Below, in pieces: positions 15,754 through 24,454 of a stretch of DNA of 47,382 nt. Each line of letters starts with the position of its first letter. Positions within the stretch are counted from its first letter, which is position 1. The translations under genes were made by a program, and so were the position numbers. The stretch lies in assembly GCA_949747905.1 (NCBI GenBank), contig CATKEF010000037.1:1-47382 (forward strand), given 5' to 3'. The notes under the pieces were generated by a model. That model was not told where the DNA came from. It did not search any database and worked only from the letters and a program-made list of their open reading frames with translations. The stretch comes from an uncultured Eubacteriales bacterium. Its GTDB lineage: Bacteria; Bacillota; Clostridia; Christensenellales; Borkfalkiaceae.

Positions 15754-17103
15754 ATGGCGGAAAATGCAAACTTCGACTTTATTTATAACCCGATAAAGGC
15801 AAAATTCAAAGACGAAATTTCACCTATCAGTTACGCGACCTATATAGAAAAACTAATACCCGTGGACATTGACGGCAGATTTATCGTGCTGGAAACGCCC
15901 ACGGAAAGTTTTGCGAAATACATTACCGGCACGCTTGCCGACAAGATGCGCGTCGCTATTTTAAAAGCCGACGTCGGCATTTCCGATTTCCGCCTCAAAG
16001 TTGCCGGTACCGACGGTTACGCTTACAACGCGCCGAACGAGGAACGCGCAGAACCGCCCGCGAACATCGATAAAAAATTTACTTTCGAAAGATTTGTAGT
16101 CGGTAAGAACAACGAATTCGTATACGAGGCGGCGCTCGCCGTCGCAAACGACCCCGCGGGAACATATAATCCTCTGTTCATATACGGAGGAACAGGTTTG
16201 GGCAAAACTCACCTTATACAGGCGATAGCAAACAAAATCGTCTCGGAAAAGCCGCAGCTTAAAGTCATATACGTAACGTGCGAGCAGTTCGTTAACGAGA
16301 TTATCGACACAATGTTCACGAGCCGCGGTCCCGACGCCCGCGACAGAAGCAACAAACTGAGACAGTATTACCGTACCGCGGACGTCCTGATTGTCGACGA
16401 CATTCAGTTTATAGAAAACAAGAAAGCCGTTCAGGAAGAATTCTTCCACACCTTCAACGAGCTTGTCTCCAAGGGCAAACAGATTGTAATTTCCTCCGAC
16501 CATCCCCCGAAGGAACTTACCGCACTCGAAGAAAGACTGCGCACGAGATTTTCAGGCGGACTTCTGTTCGACATTCTGCCGCCAAACTTCGAAACGAAAA
16601 TCGCAATTTTAAAACGCAAGGCTTTCGAAAAGAAATGCGTGGTTCCCGAGGACGTTCTTACATTCCTCGCGCAGGACTCGGGCGACGACGTGAGAACGCT
16701 CGAAGGCAGGCTTACGAAAGTAATATTCGCGTCCAAACTTCACGAAGAACCTATTTCTATAAACCTTGCCCGCAGCGCACTGAACGAAGCGGTTTCGGAA
16801 AGCGGCAGAGAGGAAATAAATTCGGCGAGCGTCATATCCGCCGTAACGTCGTATTTCCATATTTCCAAAGCGGACATTACAGGAAAAAGCAAGAAAAAAG
16901 AACTTGTCATTCCAAGACAGATTTGCTGTTATCTTATGTGCGAACTCCTCTCCCTTCCCCTTATTTCAATAGGCAAGGAACTGGGCGGAAGAGACCATAC
17001 GACGATACTGTACTCGCGCGATAAGGTCGATGAAATGTGCCGCGTAAACGATAAAATCGCAAAAGATGTCGACGACATAAAAAATATAATTCTCAAAAAA
17101 TAA
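15754..17103 (+). CDS. dnaA: Chromosomal replication initiator DnaA
   Basis: AAA+ initiator that binds oriC and opens DNA. The 449-residue protein has domain I at the N-terminus, Walker A GGTGLGKTH (145-153), Walker B VLIVDDIQF (211-219), the Arg-finger region LRTRFSGG, and the DNA-binding domain IV with GRDHTTILYS. The chosen ATG gives a family-like N-terminus. AAAGGAA lies about 13 nt upstream, an unusually long spacing, so initiation may be weak. It is followed by mnmG, another origin-proximal gene in many bacteria, which suggests the window lies near the replication origin even though no box cluster is visible here. Confidence 0.97.
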   Translation: MAENANFDFIYNPIKAKFKDEISPISYATYIEKLIPVDIDGRFIVLETPTESFAKYITGTLADKMRVAILKADVGISDFRLKVAGTDGYAYNAPNEERAEPPANIDKKFTFERFVVGKNNEFVYEAALAVANDPAGTYNPLFIYGGTGLGKTHLIQAIANKIVSEKPQLKVIYVTCEQFVNEIIDTMFTSRGPDARDRSNKLRQYYRTADVLIVDDIQFIENKKAVQEEFFHTFNELVSKGKQIVISSDHPPKELTALEERLRTRFSGGLLFDILPPNFETKIAILKRKAFEKKCVVPEDVLTFLAQDSGDDVRTLEGRLTKVIFASKLHEEPISINLARSALNEAVSESGREEINSASVISAVTSYFHISKADITGKSKKKELVIPRQICCYLMCELLSLPLISIGKELGGRDHTTILYSRDKVDEMCRVNDKIAKDVDDIKNIILKK

Positions 17104-17114
17104 TAATTTATCAT

Positions 17115-17144
17115 GCCCGCAGCAACGAAGGGTGCTTCGGGCAA
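17115..17144 (+). other. Stem-loop between dnaA and mnmG
   Basis: TGCCCG pairs with CGGGCA, and inside it AGCA pairs with TGCT after one mismatch; the 8-nt loop ACGAAGGG holds a purine-rich SD-like sequence. There is no U-run, so it is not a clear terminator. It ends 10 nt before the preferred mnmG ATG and may influence its translation. Confidence 0.45.
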
Positions 17145-17154
17145 TCATTTCGTT

Positions 17155-19014
17155 ATGACAGATTTTTCCGAAGGACAATTCGATATAGTCGTAGTCGGCG
17201 CGGGACACGCGGGTTGCGAAGCGGCGCTTGCCGCCGCAAGGCTCGGGCTTAACACCGTTATGCTGACCCTCAATCTGGACAGCATAGCTCTTATGGCTTG
17301 CAATCCTTCCATAGGCGGCACCGCAAAGGGACATCTTGTGCGCGAGATTGACGCGCTCGGCGGAGAAATGGCTAAAAACGCCGACAAGACCGCCCTTCAA
17401 ATGCGTATGCTCAACGAAGGGAAAGGCGAAGCCGTACAATCTCTGCGCTGCCAGTGCGATAAAAACGCATACCACACCGAGATGAAGCGCACGCTTGAAA
17501 ACACGCGAAACCTGCGCATAGTACAGGGGGAATGCTCCGAAATACTTACAGACGGAAAAAAAGTAACAGGCGTTAAAACCACTTACGGCGGAGTGTTTTC
17601 AGCAAAAGCAGTAATACTTGCGACGGGCGTTTATCTTAACGCGGAGACCGTTACGGGCGAGCACAGACAGAAAAGCGGACCGAGCGGTTTCGCACCCGCA
17701 AATTCGCTTACCGAAAGTCTTGTAAACCTCGGCTTTGCAGTACGCCGATTCAAAACGGGCACGCCCGCAAGACTGGACGGACGGAGCGTGGACTTTGACG
17801 AATGCCTGAAACAGAGCGGAGAAAACGACGTGCCGGCGTTTTCCTTTCTCGATGTTCCGCCCGAAAACAAGCGCGCCTGTTTTATAACCTACACCAACGC
17901 CGTTACGCACGAAATCATTCTCGGAAATCTCGACCGCTCCCCCCTCTACAACGGAGAAATAACTTCTACGGGACCGAGATACTGTCCTTCGATAGAAACG
18001 AAAGTAGTGCGGTTTTCGGATAAAGAGCGCCATCAGCTTTTTCTCGAACCCGAGGGTGCGGACACAAACGAAGTTTATGTTCAGGGCATGTCGTCATCCA
18101 TGCCGCACGACATTCAGAAGAAAATGTACCGTTCGGTAAAAGGACTTGAACGTTGCGAAATCATGCGATACGCATACGCCATAGAATACGACTGCATTGA
18201 TACTCTCGACGTTTTCCCCACTCTCGAATTCAAGAAAATCAAAGGAATTTACACCGCGGGACAGATTAACGGAACCTCCGGCTACGAGGAAGCCGCGGCT
18301 CAGGGACTTATCGCGGGAATCAACGCTTCGTTTTCCATTCTCGGCAGACCCCCCTTAATACTCGGTCGCGACGAAGCGTATATCGGCGTTATGATTGACG
18401 ATTTGGTCACAAAAGGCACTGAGGAACCTTACAGAATTATGACATCACGCGCGGAATATGCGATAAATCTGAGACAGGATACCGCGGACTTCCGCCTCAC
18501 TCCTAAAATTGCAGACACCGCGCTATGCACCGAAGAAAGACGGGACTGTTTCGAAAAACGCAAGAAACTGACGGCGCAAACGCTCGGAATACTGAATGAA
18601 AAAGCAGATAAATCGGCTGCCGCGGAATTCTGCGGCGAACGGAATATCCCGGGCAATTTAAACGGGCTCACTTATTCAGACCTTATAAGACGCGGAGCAA
18701 ATCTGAAAGACATAAGAGAAAAATTCGGGATTTTAAACGAAATTCCGCAGGACATACTTACAACGGCGGAAGCGTCCGTCAAATACGAAGGCTACATTTC
18801 AAAAAGCAGGGCGCAGATTGAACGCGCAAGAAAACTGAACGACAAGACACTGCCGCCTGACATAAATTATTCCGAAATACAGGGACTGAGGCTGGAAGCA
18901 AGAGAAAAACTCGAAAGAGTACGTCCTCTTACTCTCGGACAGGCAGGCAGAATTTCCGGAGTAAACCCTGCAGACGTAACCGTTCTTATGGTATGGCTTG
19001 CTACGAAAAAATAA
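17155..19014 (+). CDS. mnmG: tRNA uridine-5-carboxymethylaminomethyl modification enzyme MnmG
   Basis: FAD- and NADH-dependent partner of MnmE (not in the window) that modifies wobble U34 of several tRNAs. The FAD-binding motif is VVGAGHAGCEAA, followed by the MnmG signatures CNPSIGGTAKGHLVREID and GPRYCPSIETK, and GQINGTSGYEEAAAQG. The C-terminal helical domain is complete. I choose the ATG at 17155 (619 residues), which leaves the usual short lead before the FAD motif. An ATG at 17113 would add 14 residues encoded by the stem-loop. Neither has a good ribosome-binding site. It is probably co-transcribed with dnaA. Confidence 0.96.
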   Translation: MTDFSEGQFDIVVVGAGHAGCEAALAAARLGLNTVMLTLNLDSIALMACNPSIGGTAKGHLVREIDALGGEMAKNADKTALQMRMLNEGKGEAVQSLRCQCDKNAYHTEMKRTLENTRNLRIVQGECSEILTDGKKVTGVKTTYGGVFSAKAVILATGVYLNAETVTGEHRQKSGPSGFAPANSLTESLVNLGFAVRRFKTGTPARLDGRSVDFDECLKQSGENDVPAFSFLDVPPENKRACFITYTNAVTHEIILGNLDRSPLYNGEITSTGPRYCPSIETKVVRFSDKERHQLFLEPEGADTNEVYVQGMSSSMPHDIQKKMYRSVKGLERCEIMRYAYAIEYDCIDTLDVFPTLEFKKIKGIYTAGQINGTSGYEEAAAQGLIAGINASFSILGRPPLILGRDEAYIGVMIDDLVTKGTEEPYRIMTSRAEYAINLRQDTADFRLTPKIADTALCTEERRDCFEKRKKLTAQTLGILNEKADKSAAAEFCGERNIPGNLNGLTYSDLIRRGANLKDIREKFGILNEIPQDILTTAEASVKYEGYISKSRAQIERARKLNDKTLPPDINYSEIQGLRLEAREKLERVRPLTLGQAGRISGVNPADVTVLMVWLATKK

Positions 19015-19017
19015 ACG

Positions 19018-19046
19018 AACCCCGCAGAATCTTCTGCGGGGTTTAA
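19018..19046 (+). terminator. Terminator after dnaA-mnmG
   Basis: Perfect 12-bp stem (19018-19029 with 19032-19043) with a 2-nt apex, then TTAAAAT. It starts 3 nt after the mnmG stop and separates the unit from spoIIE. Confidence 0.8.
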
Positions 19047-19077
19047 AATCGGCGGAAAACGCAATTAACGATTATTA

Positions 19078-19112
19078 TACGACAAATTATTTAACACGCG
19101 GCGTTATATAAT
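19078..19112 (+). promoter_or_regulatory. Candidate Spo0A-dependent promoter of spoIIE
   Basis: TATAAT at 19107-19112 lies only 6 nt before the ATG and has no good -35. About 20 bp upstream, 19078-19086 read on the minus strand is TTTGTCGTA, one mismatch from a TTTGTCGAA Spo0A box. Spo0A control of spoIIE is known in Bacillus; here it is inferred. Confidence 0.4.
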
Positions 19113-19118
19113 GAGGTT

Positions 19119-21389
19119 ATGCCTTTAAAAATAAATGTTAAAACCGTAATTACATACGCGTTATTCGCCGCCGCAATGGTATTTTCCAACTATGCGCTGA
19201 AAGGAGTTCCTCTTTCTCTCGGCTTACTGTTTTCCATGTTACTCTGCGGAACGAATATCATAGTAACACCCGTTCTTTACGCACTCTCCTCCATAGTAAG
19301 TTTAAATCTTACAATAAGTCTTATAAGTCTTTTTCAAGCGGTCTTTCTCGGAGTGATAGTTTTTCTTTACAGGCGCACGGAGCGAAAAATACGCGCGGAA
19401 GCCGCGGTATATCTTGTTATCGCACTCGCGCCGTACGTAATTTTCGCGCCATGGCTGGGTATAGACGAACTTCTTATTTCCAACGAGTACGCCCTGCGGG
19501 CAATCGCCGCGCTTCTTGTGGCGGTATTTACTTTCTTCTGCTTCGTAAGCGTTTACGCAACCTTATACCGCGCGGGGCGTTGCAGGCTCAGAGAAGACGA
19601 ACTCGTGTGTCTTACCGTCGTATATTCGGTGTGCGGCGCAGGCGCTTTCTCGCTTATCGGCGCCGCCGCATATTATTGTTTTGCCGCGGCTTTAGTTGTC
19701 TTTTCCGTAAGGCTTTCCCGTTCGCCCGCTGCCTTGATTGCGGCGCTCGCCGCCGCACTTCCACCCGCTGTAGTCCGTCTGGAAATAACCCCAGTAACGG
19801 CTCTCGTCGTTATTTCCACTCTTACACTCCTCTTATCGGGTGCCGGAAGATTTGCCTGTGCAGGCGCGGCAGCGCTTACTTTTGCGGCGTTTATGTATCT
19901 TACGGGCTGTTTCGACTGCGCAATACCGTTGATAGTGCTTTACGCGATTATGCTGTTTTTCGCATGTTTGTTGCCCGCGCTTCCGAGCGACAAATTTTTC
20001 GGCAATCTCAAAGACAGACTGCTTGTCCGAGAAATTCTGCCCGATACCGCCGTCGTCAGAAACCGAAGACGCACCGGAGAGAAACTTTACAGAATTTCCG
20101 AAGTGTTCCGTGAAATGGAATGCGCTTTTCTCGCGCTCGACGAAAACGTAGACGACGCAGCCGCACGCGAGAGGATGTTTCAGGAACTCTGCGACAACTG
20201 CTGCAAAAGCTGCGAAAAAGCCAAACGCTGTTCGCACACCAACGTATATTCGGGATTCAAAAAACTTATCGACGCGGGCTGTGTGCGCGGTAAAGTAAAC
20301 TTAATCGATTTGCCTTCGGAAATCACGGTAAACTGTTCCAGACCCGCGGAAGTTCTGAATGCACTTAACGCAATAATAGCCGAATACCGCCGCTCGATGA
20401 CGGAAGCGGAAAACGCCAGTTCGGGGCGCAGACTGCTTGCCGAACAGGCGCACGGAGTAGCCGACGTAATGAAGGGCTGCGCCGTCGATTTGAGCCGAAC
20501 GAAAGGGCAGTTCGCGACCGCCGCCGAGAGCGTGAAAAAAGCGTTGTCCGCGCGAGGAATATCCTGCCCCGAGCTTTACATAGACGGAGAAAACGGCTTC
20601 GAACTTTGCGCCGTGACGGTGGGAAAAGCCGACAGAAAAGTTATGTCGGATATTATCTCTAAAACGTTGAAAAGAAAATATTCTTTAAAAGACAAGCTCG
20701 ATTTCGACGGGGAAAAAAGCTGTCTTATATTCGGCGCGCCACCCGCTTATGACGCCGCATTCGGGGTTGCGTACGCAATAAAAAGCGGTGAAAAAGTTTC
20801 CGGCGATACGCATTCCGTAATACGCATTAACGAGCATTCGTTTTTAATGGCGCTGTCCGACGGAATGGGCAGCGGAGTGTATGCGCGCAAGGTTTCCGAA
20901 GCCGCAATTTCGCTAATCGAAGCGTTCTACCGCGCCGAAATGCCGCAGGATACTGTTCTGAACACAATAAACAAGCTACTGTCGTTCAATCGCGACGAAA
21001 GATTTACCTGTATCGACGTTGCCGCCATAGACCTGAATTCGGGAAGAGCCGACTTTGTTAAAATAGGCTCGCCCGCGGGAATTATTATGCGCGACGGAGA
21101 AATAAAAGTACTGGAAAGCACATCGCTTCCGTTGGGAATACTTGACAATCTGCGTCCGACCGTCTGTACGGAAACGCTGAAAAGCGGAGATATCGTCGTA
21201 TTTATGAGCGACGGAATTACGTCGGCATTTCCCTCCTCCACCGAACTTTACGAATTTTTGGAGGAAATAAAACCGCTGAATCCTCAAACTCTTGCCGACA
21301 AAATTCTTGCGGGGGCGCTGGATAAGGCAAAGCACGTCGTTTCCGACGACATGACGGTGCTTTGCACGAGAATATTCGACAATTCATAA
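19119..21389 (+). CDS. spoIIE: Stage II sporulation protein E (SpoIIE)
   Basis: Membrane-bound PP2C-type phosphatase that dephosphorylates SpoIIAA and so activates sigma-F in the forespore. About the first 290 residues form roughly ten hydrophobic transmembrane segments. A central cytosolic region has the Cys-rich motif CDNCCKSCEKAKRC seen in SpoIIE proteins. The C-terminal PP2C domain has SDGMGSGVYA and MSDGITSAF, with the metal-binding aspartates. The 756 residues are slightly fewer than the B. subtilis protein, mainly through a shorter N-terminus. GAGG is only 2 nt from the ATG, and the likely -10 box is 6 nt away, so the transcript may be leaderless. Sporulation genes here argue for an endospore former. 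Confidence 0.95.
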   Translation: MPLKINVKTVITYALFAAAMVFSNYALKGVPLSLGLLFSMLLCGTNIIVTPVLYALSSIVSLNLTISLISLFQAVFLGVIVFLYRRTERKIRAEAAVYLVIALAPYVIFAPWLGIDELLISNEYALRAIAALLVAVFTFFCFVSVYATLYRAGRCRLREDELVCLTVVYSVCGAGAFSLIGAAAYYCFAAALVVFSVRLSRSPAALIAALAAALPPAVVRLEITPVTALVVISTLTLLLSGAGRFACAGAAALTFAAFMYLTGCFDCAIPLIVLYAIMLFFACLLPALPSDKFFGNLKDRLLVREILPDTAVVRNRRRTGEKLYRISEVFREMECAFLALDENVDDAAARERMFQELCDNCCKSCEKAKRCSHTNVYSGFKKLIDAGCVRGKVNLIDLPSEITVNCSRPAEVLNALNAIIAEYRRSMTEAENASSGRRLLAEQAHGVADVMKGCAVDLSRTKGQFATAAESVKKALSARGISCPELYIDGENGFELCAVTVGKADRKVMSDIISKTLKRKYSLKDKLDFDGEKSCLIFGAPPAYDAAFGVAYAIKSGEKVSGDTHSVIRINEHSFLMALSDGMGSGVYARKVSEAAISLIEAFYRAEMPQDTVLNTINKLLSFNRDERFTCIDVAAIDLNSGRADFVKIGSPAGIIMRDGEIKVLESTSLPLGILDNLRPTVCTETLKSGDIVVFMSDGITSAFPSSTELYEFLEEIKPLNPQTLADKILAGALDKAKHVVSDDMTVLCTRIFDNS

Positions 21390-21395
21390 ATAAAA

Positions 21396-21660
21396 GCGCG
21401 TCATTCTGAGGTGTAACCGGGAAATCGGATGTTTCGCGGCCGCTCAACATGACAGGAAACTTCGCCTCTCGCGTTGTTGTCGTCCCGAGAGTATGCCATA
21501 TCGAAAGTTTTTACCATAAACGATTTTTGTTATCGCGAGCAACGCGAGGGACCCTTCGCTTTCGCTCAGGGTGACAAAACATGCCATTAGGGCAACAAAA
21601 GGGACACCCATGATGACTGAAAGCGGAACTCAGGGTGACTGAAAACGAGGCTCGTAAAAA
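21396..21660. repeat. Intergenic repeat block B
   Basis: The 344-nt gap between spoIIE and malQ holds mainly repeats of the same family as block A. The best unit is 21529-21575, with GCGAGCAACGCGAGGGACCC followed by CTTCGCTTTCGCTCAGGGTG. Decayed units flank it, such as CGTCATTCTGAGG, CTCAACATGACAGG and ACTCAGGGTGACTG. No ORF with a ribosome-binding site is present. Confidence 0.75.
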
Positions 21661-21701
21661 AAATACGTTATTCCGACGACAAGTTTAAAATTAAAGTTAA
21701 A

Positions 21702-21735
21702 GCCCCGCGAGGTTAAACCTCTCGGGGCATTTTTT
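21702..21735. terminator. Bidirectional terminator between spoIIE and malQ
   Basis: 11-bp stem (21702-21712 with 21718-21728, one wobble pair), 5-nt loop, and a T-run at 21730-21735 for plus-strand transcripts. On the minus strand it begins just after the malQ stop and is followed by TTTAACTTTAATTT. Confidence 0.85.
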
Positions 21736-23236
21736 ATCTTTTAAATTCTTTAACCATTTTGCGCATTAAAGCCGCGTGATAACGCGTAGGCATTTGCCCG
21801 AGTCTGAATTTCCAGTTGCCTTCGGCTACCGAAGGTACGTTCATTCTGCAATCGTCGTCAAGTCCGCAAAGGTCCTGTACGGGTATAACCGCGACTTTCG
21901 CAGGCGAAGCGAGAGTGCACACGCAAAGCGCGAGCGCAGCCTGTTCACGGTTTACGAAAGGAAATACGACCCCCTCTTTTTCAAGAGCCGCGCGTAGTCT
22001 CTTCTTAAATACTTTGAACTGTTGCTCATTCATCCGTTTCAACAGTCCGAGCGCGGTGGCGTTGTCGTGCGTGCCTGTATATGCTACGGAGTTTTCACCC
22101 ATATTTTCGGGAAGATATTCGTTATCCTCCTCACCGTCGAATGCAAACAACACTATTTTCATTCCGGGAAAACCCGTCTTTTCACGAAGTTCTTTGACGC
22201 CGTCGTCCATTACTCCCAAATCTTCGGCAATTATAGGCACGTCGCCCAGACGTTCGCGCACTTTATCGAAAAGTTTCAAAGAAGGACCGTTTTCCCACTC
22301 CCCGACCTCAGCCGTATCGCTGTCGTAGGGAACGGCGTAATATCTGTCCAAACCGCGGAAATGGTCTATTCTTATGACGTCATAAAGCTCTTTCGCGCGC
22401 TCTATACGCTTTATCCACCAATCATAGCCGTCCGCCTCCATTACTTCCCAGTTATATAACGGATTACCCCAAAGCTGACCCGTCTTCGAAAAATAATCGG
22501 GGGGAACTCCAGCCACCTTGGTCGGCTTCAAGTCTCTGTCCAGGACGAAAAGCTCGGGGCGAGCCCAGACGTCCGCCGAATCGTATGCGACATAGAGTGG
22601 CAAATCTCCTATTATGCTTATACCGAGCGAATTTACATAGTTTTTCAGTTTAAGCCACTGCTTTTTGAAAACGTACTGCAAAAACTGCCAGAAACAATAC
22701 TCGCTCTTATACGAAGCCTCTTTGAATTCCTTAATCGCAAGCTGTTCTTTGTATTTGTAAGAATCGGGAAAAGTATCGAACGTGCCCGAATATCTGCTTT
22801 TAAGCGACATAAACACGGCATAATCTTCCGCCTCCCCGCTTTCGACGAACGCAACGAAATCAGGGTCTTTGACGTTAAAACGGGCGTAAGCCAACCTTAA
22901 AAGAGCAAATCTTTTTTCATAAAGGGCGCCGTAATCCACGCTTACTTCCTCTGTTTCGCAGCTTTTCAGTTCGTCCGCGTCAAGAAGCCCTTCGTCTTTG
23001 AGTTGTTTCAAGTCGATAAAATAAGGATTGCCCGAATTGCAGCTCACCGACTGATACGGGCTGTCGCCGTAACCCGTCTGAGTGAGCGGCAAAACTTGCC
23101 AATACTTAACGTGAGCGCTCTTTAAAAAGTCCGCAAAGTCATATGCTTCCTTTCCGAGCGAGCCTATCCCGTATTTGTTGGGTAACGAGGAAATATGGCA
23201 AAGTATTCCGGCGCCGCGGCGTAAATTATCAGTCAT
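21734..23236 (-). CDS. malQ: 4-alpha-glucanotransferase (amylomaltase)
   Basis: GH77 enzyme that disproportionates maltodextrins in starch and glycogen metabolism. Family blocks are present in order: GILCHISSLPNKYGIGSLG at the N-terminus, QVLPLTQTGYGDSPYQS, the nucleophile region VIRIDHFRGLDRYY, the acid/base region PIIAEDLGV, and YTGTHDNAT near the C-terminus. Its 500 residues match the short bacterial form. AAGGTG lies about 6 nt before the ATG. It follows dapL by 21 nt and is therefore probably the last gene of a pyrG-dapL-malQ transcript. No other glycogen genes are in the window. Confidence 0.96.
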   Translation of the reverse strand: MTDNLRRGAGILCHISSLPNKYGIGSLGKEAYDFADFLKSAHVKYWQVLPLTQTGYGDSPYQSVSCNSGNPYFIDLKQLKDEGLLDADELKSCETEEVSVDYGALYEKRFALLRLAYARFNVKDPDFVAFVESGEAEDYAVFMSLKSRYSGTFDTFPDSYKYKEQLAIKEFKEASYKSEYCFWQFLQYVFKKQWLKLKNYVNSLGISIIGDLPLYVAYDSADVWARPELFVLDRDLKPTKVAGVPPDYFSKTGQLWGNPLYNWEVMEADGYDWWIKRIERAKELYDVIRIDHFRGLDRYYAVPYDSDTAEVGEWENGPSLKLFDKVRERLGDVPIIAEDLGVMDDGVKELREKTGFPGMKIVLFAFDGEEDNEYLPENMGENSVAYTGTHDNATALGLLKRMNEQQFKVFKKRLRAALEKEGVVFPFVNREQAALALCVCTLASPAKVAVIPVQDLCGLDDDCRMNVPSVAEGNWKFRLGQMPTRYHAALMRKMVKEFKR

Positions 23237-23257
23237 ACCACACCTTTATCTTATAGT

Positions 23258-24442
23258 TTATTTGGATAACAATTGTTTAATACGTTTTACGGCTTCTTCG
23301 GTCACTTCCTTGCTGCCGAACGCCGTCAATCTGAAGTACCCCTCGCCGTTGACACCGAAACCCGCGCCGGGCGTACCGACAACCTGAGCTTCGTTTAAAA
23401 GCAAATCGAAAAATTCCCAACTCTTCATACCGTCAGGGCATTTAAGCCATATATACGGAGAGTTTTTACCGCCCGTATACCATATTCCGAGTTCGTCCAT
23501 ACCGTCCGCAATAGTCTTTGCGTTGCGCTGATAGTATGCTATATTCTCTCTGATTTCTTTCTGTCCTTTCTCGGAAAATACAGCGGCGGCACCTCTTTGA
23601 ACTATGTAAGGAACGCCGTTGAACTTCGTGCTCTGTCGTCTGAGCCACATTTTGTTTGCCGATACGCCGTCCTTTACAAGTTCGCGCGGAATCACCGTGT
23701 AACCGCAGCGTGTGCCCGTAAAGCCAGCCGTTTTGGAAAGCGAACAAAATTCGATAGCGCAAGTACGAGCGCCGTCAACGCAAAAAACAGAGCGCGCGGC
23801 GTCCTTCTCGGTGATAAAGCATTCGTAAGCCGCGTCGTACAGAATGACCGCACCTTCTTTATTCGCATAATCAACCCATTCTTTGAGCTGAGCCACGGTA
23901 TACGCCGCTCCTGTTGGGTTGTTGGGCGAGCACATATAAATTATATCCGCATGAACGGAATAATCGGGCATAGGCAAAAAGCCGTTAGCCTCCGTTGCCT
24001 GAGCAAAAATCACTTTTCTTCCCGCCATTACGTTTGTATCGACGTATACCGGGTAAACGGGGTCGGGCACAAGCACGGTATTCTCTTTGGCGAAAATATC
24101 AAGGATATTTCCGAGGTCCGATTTAGCCCCGTCGGAAACAAAAATTTCGTCAGTTGCCAGATTAACCCCCGCGTTTTTATAATATTGCGATATGGCTTCT
24201 CTCAAAAAATCGTAACCTTCGTACGGACCGTAACCTCTGAAAGTTGCCTTTTCGGACATTTCGTCCACCGCCGCGCGGAGAGCTTTGACCACCTCGGGCA
24301 CAAGCGGCAACGTCACGTCACCTATTCCGAGTTTCAATACCTTTTTCGCGGGATTTGCTTTTGTATACGCCGCCACTCTGTTCGCTACTTCGGCGAACAG
24401 GTAGTTTTCAGAAATATCATTGAAATATCTATTGAAATTCAT
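23258..24442 (-). CDS. dapL: LL-diaminopimelate aminotransferase
   Basis: PLP enzyme that converts tetrahydrodipicolinate plus glutamate directly to LL-diaminopimelate, the short lysine/peptidoglycan route. Family features are the N-terminus MNFNRYFNDISENYLFAEV, LGIGDVTLPL, the Tyr/Gly-rich FRGYGPYEGYDFLREAI, SPNNPTGAAY, and the PLP-binding lysine in CSLSKTAGFTGTRCGY. The 394-residue length is slightly below typical. It is more likely DapL than another class I aminotransferase because of the GYGPYEG block. DapF, the next enzyme of the pathway, is encoded about 2.8 kb away. It begins 12 nt after the pyrG stop. Confidence 0.94.
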   Translation of the reverse strand: MNFNRYFNDISENYLFAEVANRVAAYTKANPAKKVLKLGIGDVTLPLVPEVVKALRAAVDEMSEKATFRGYGPYEGYDFLREAISQYYKNAGVNLATDEIFVSDGAKSDLGNILDIFAKENTVLVPDPVYPVYVDTNVMAGRKVIFAQATEANGFLPMPDYSVHADIIYMCSPNNPTGAAYTVAQLKEWVDYANKEGAVILYDAAYECFITEKDAARSVFCVDGARTCAIEFCSLSKTAGFTGTRCGYTVIPRELVKDGVSANKMWLRRQSTKFNGVPYIVQRGAAAVFSEKGQKEIRENIAYYQRNAKTIADGMDELGIWYTGGKNSPYIWLKCPDGMKSWEFFDLLLNEAQVVGTPGAGFGVNGEGYFRLTAFGSKEVTEEAVKRIKQLLSK

Positions 24443-24454
24443 CTTATCTCCCGA

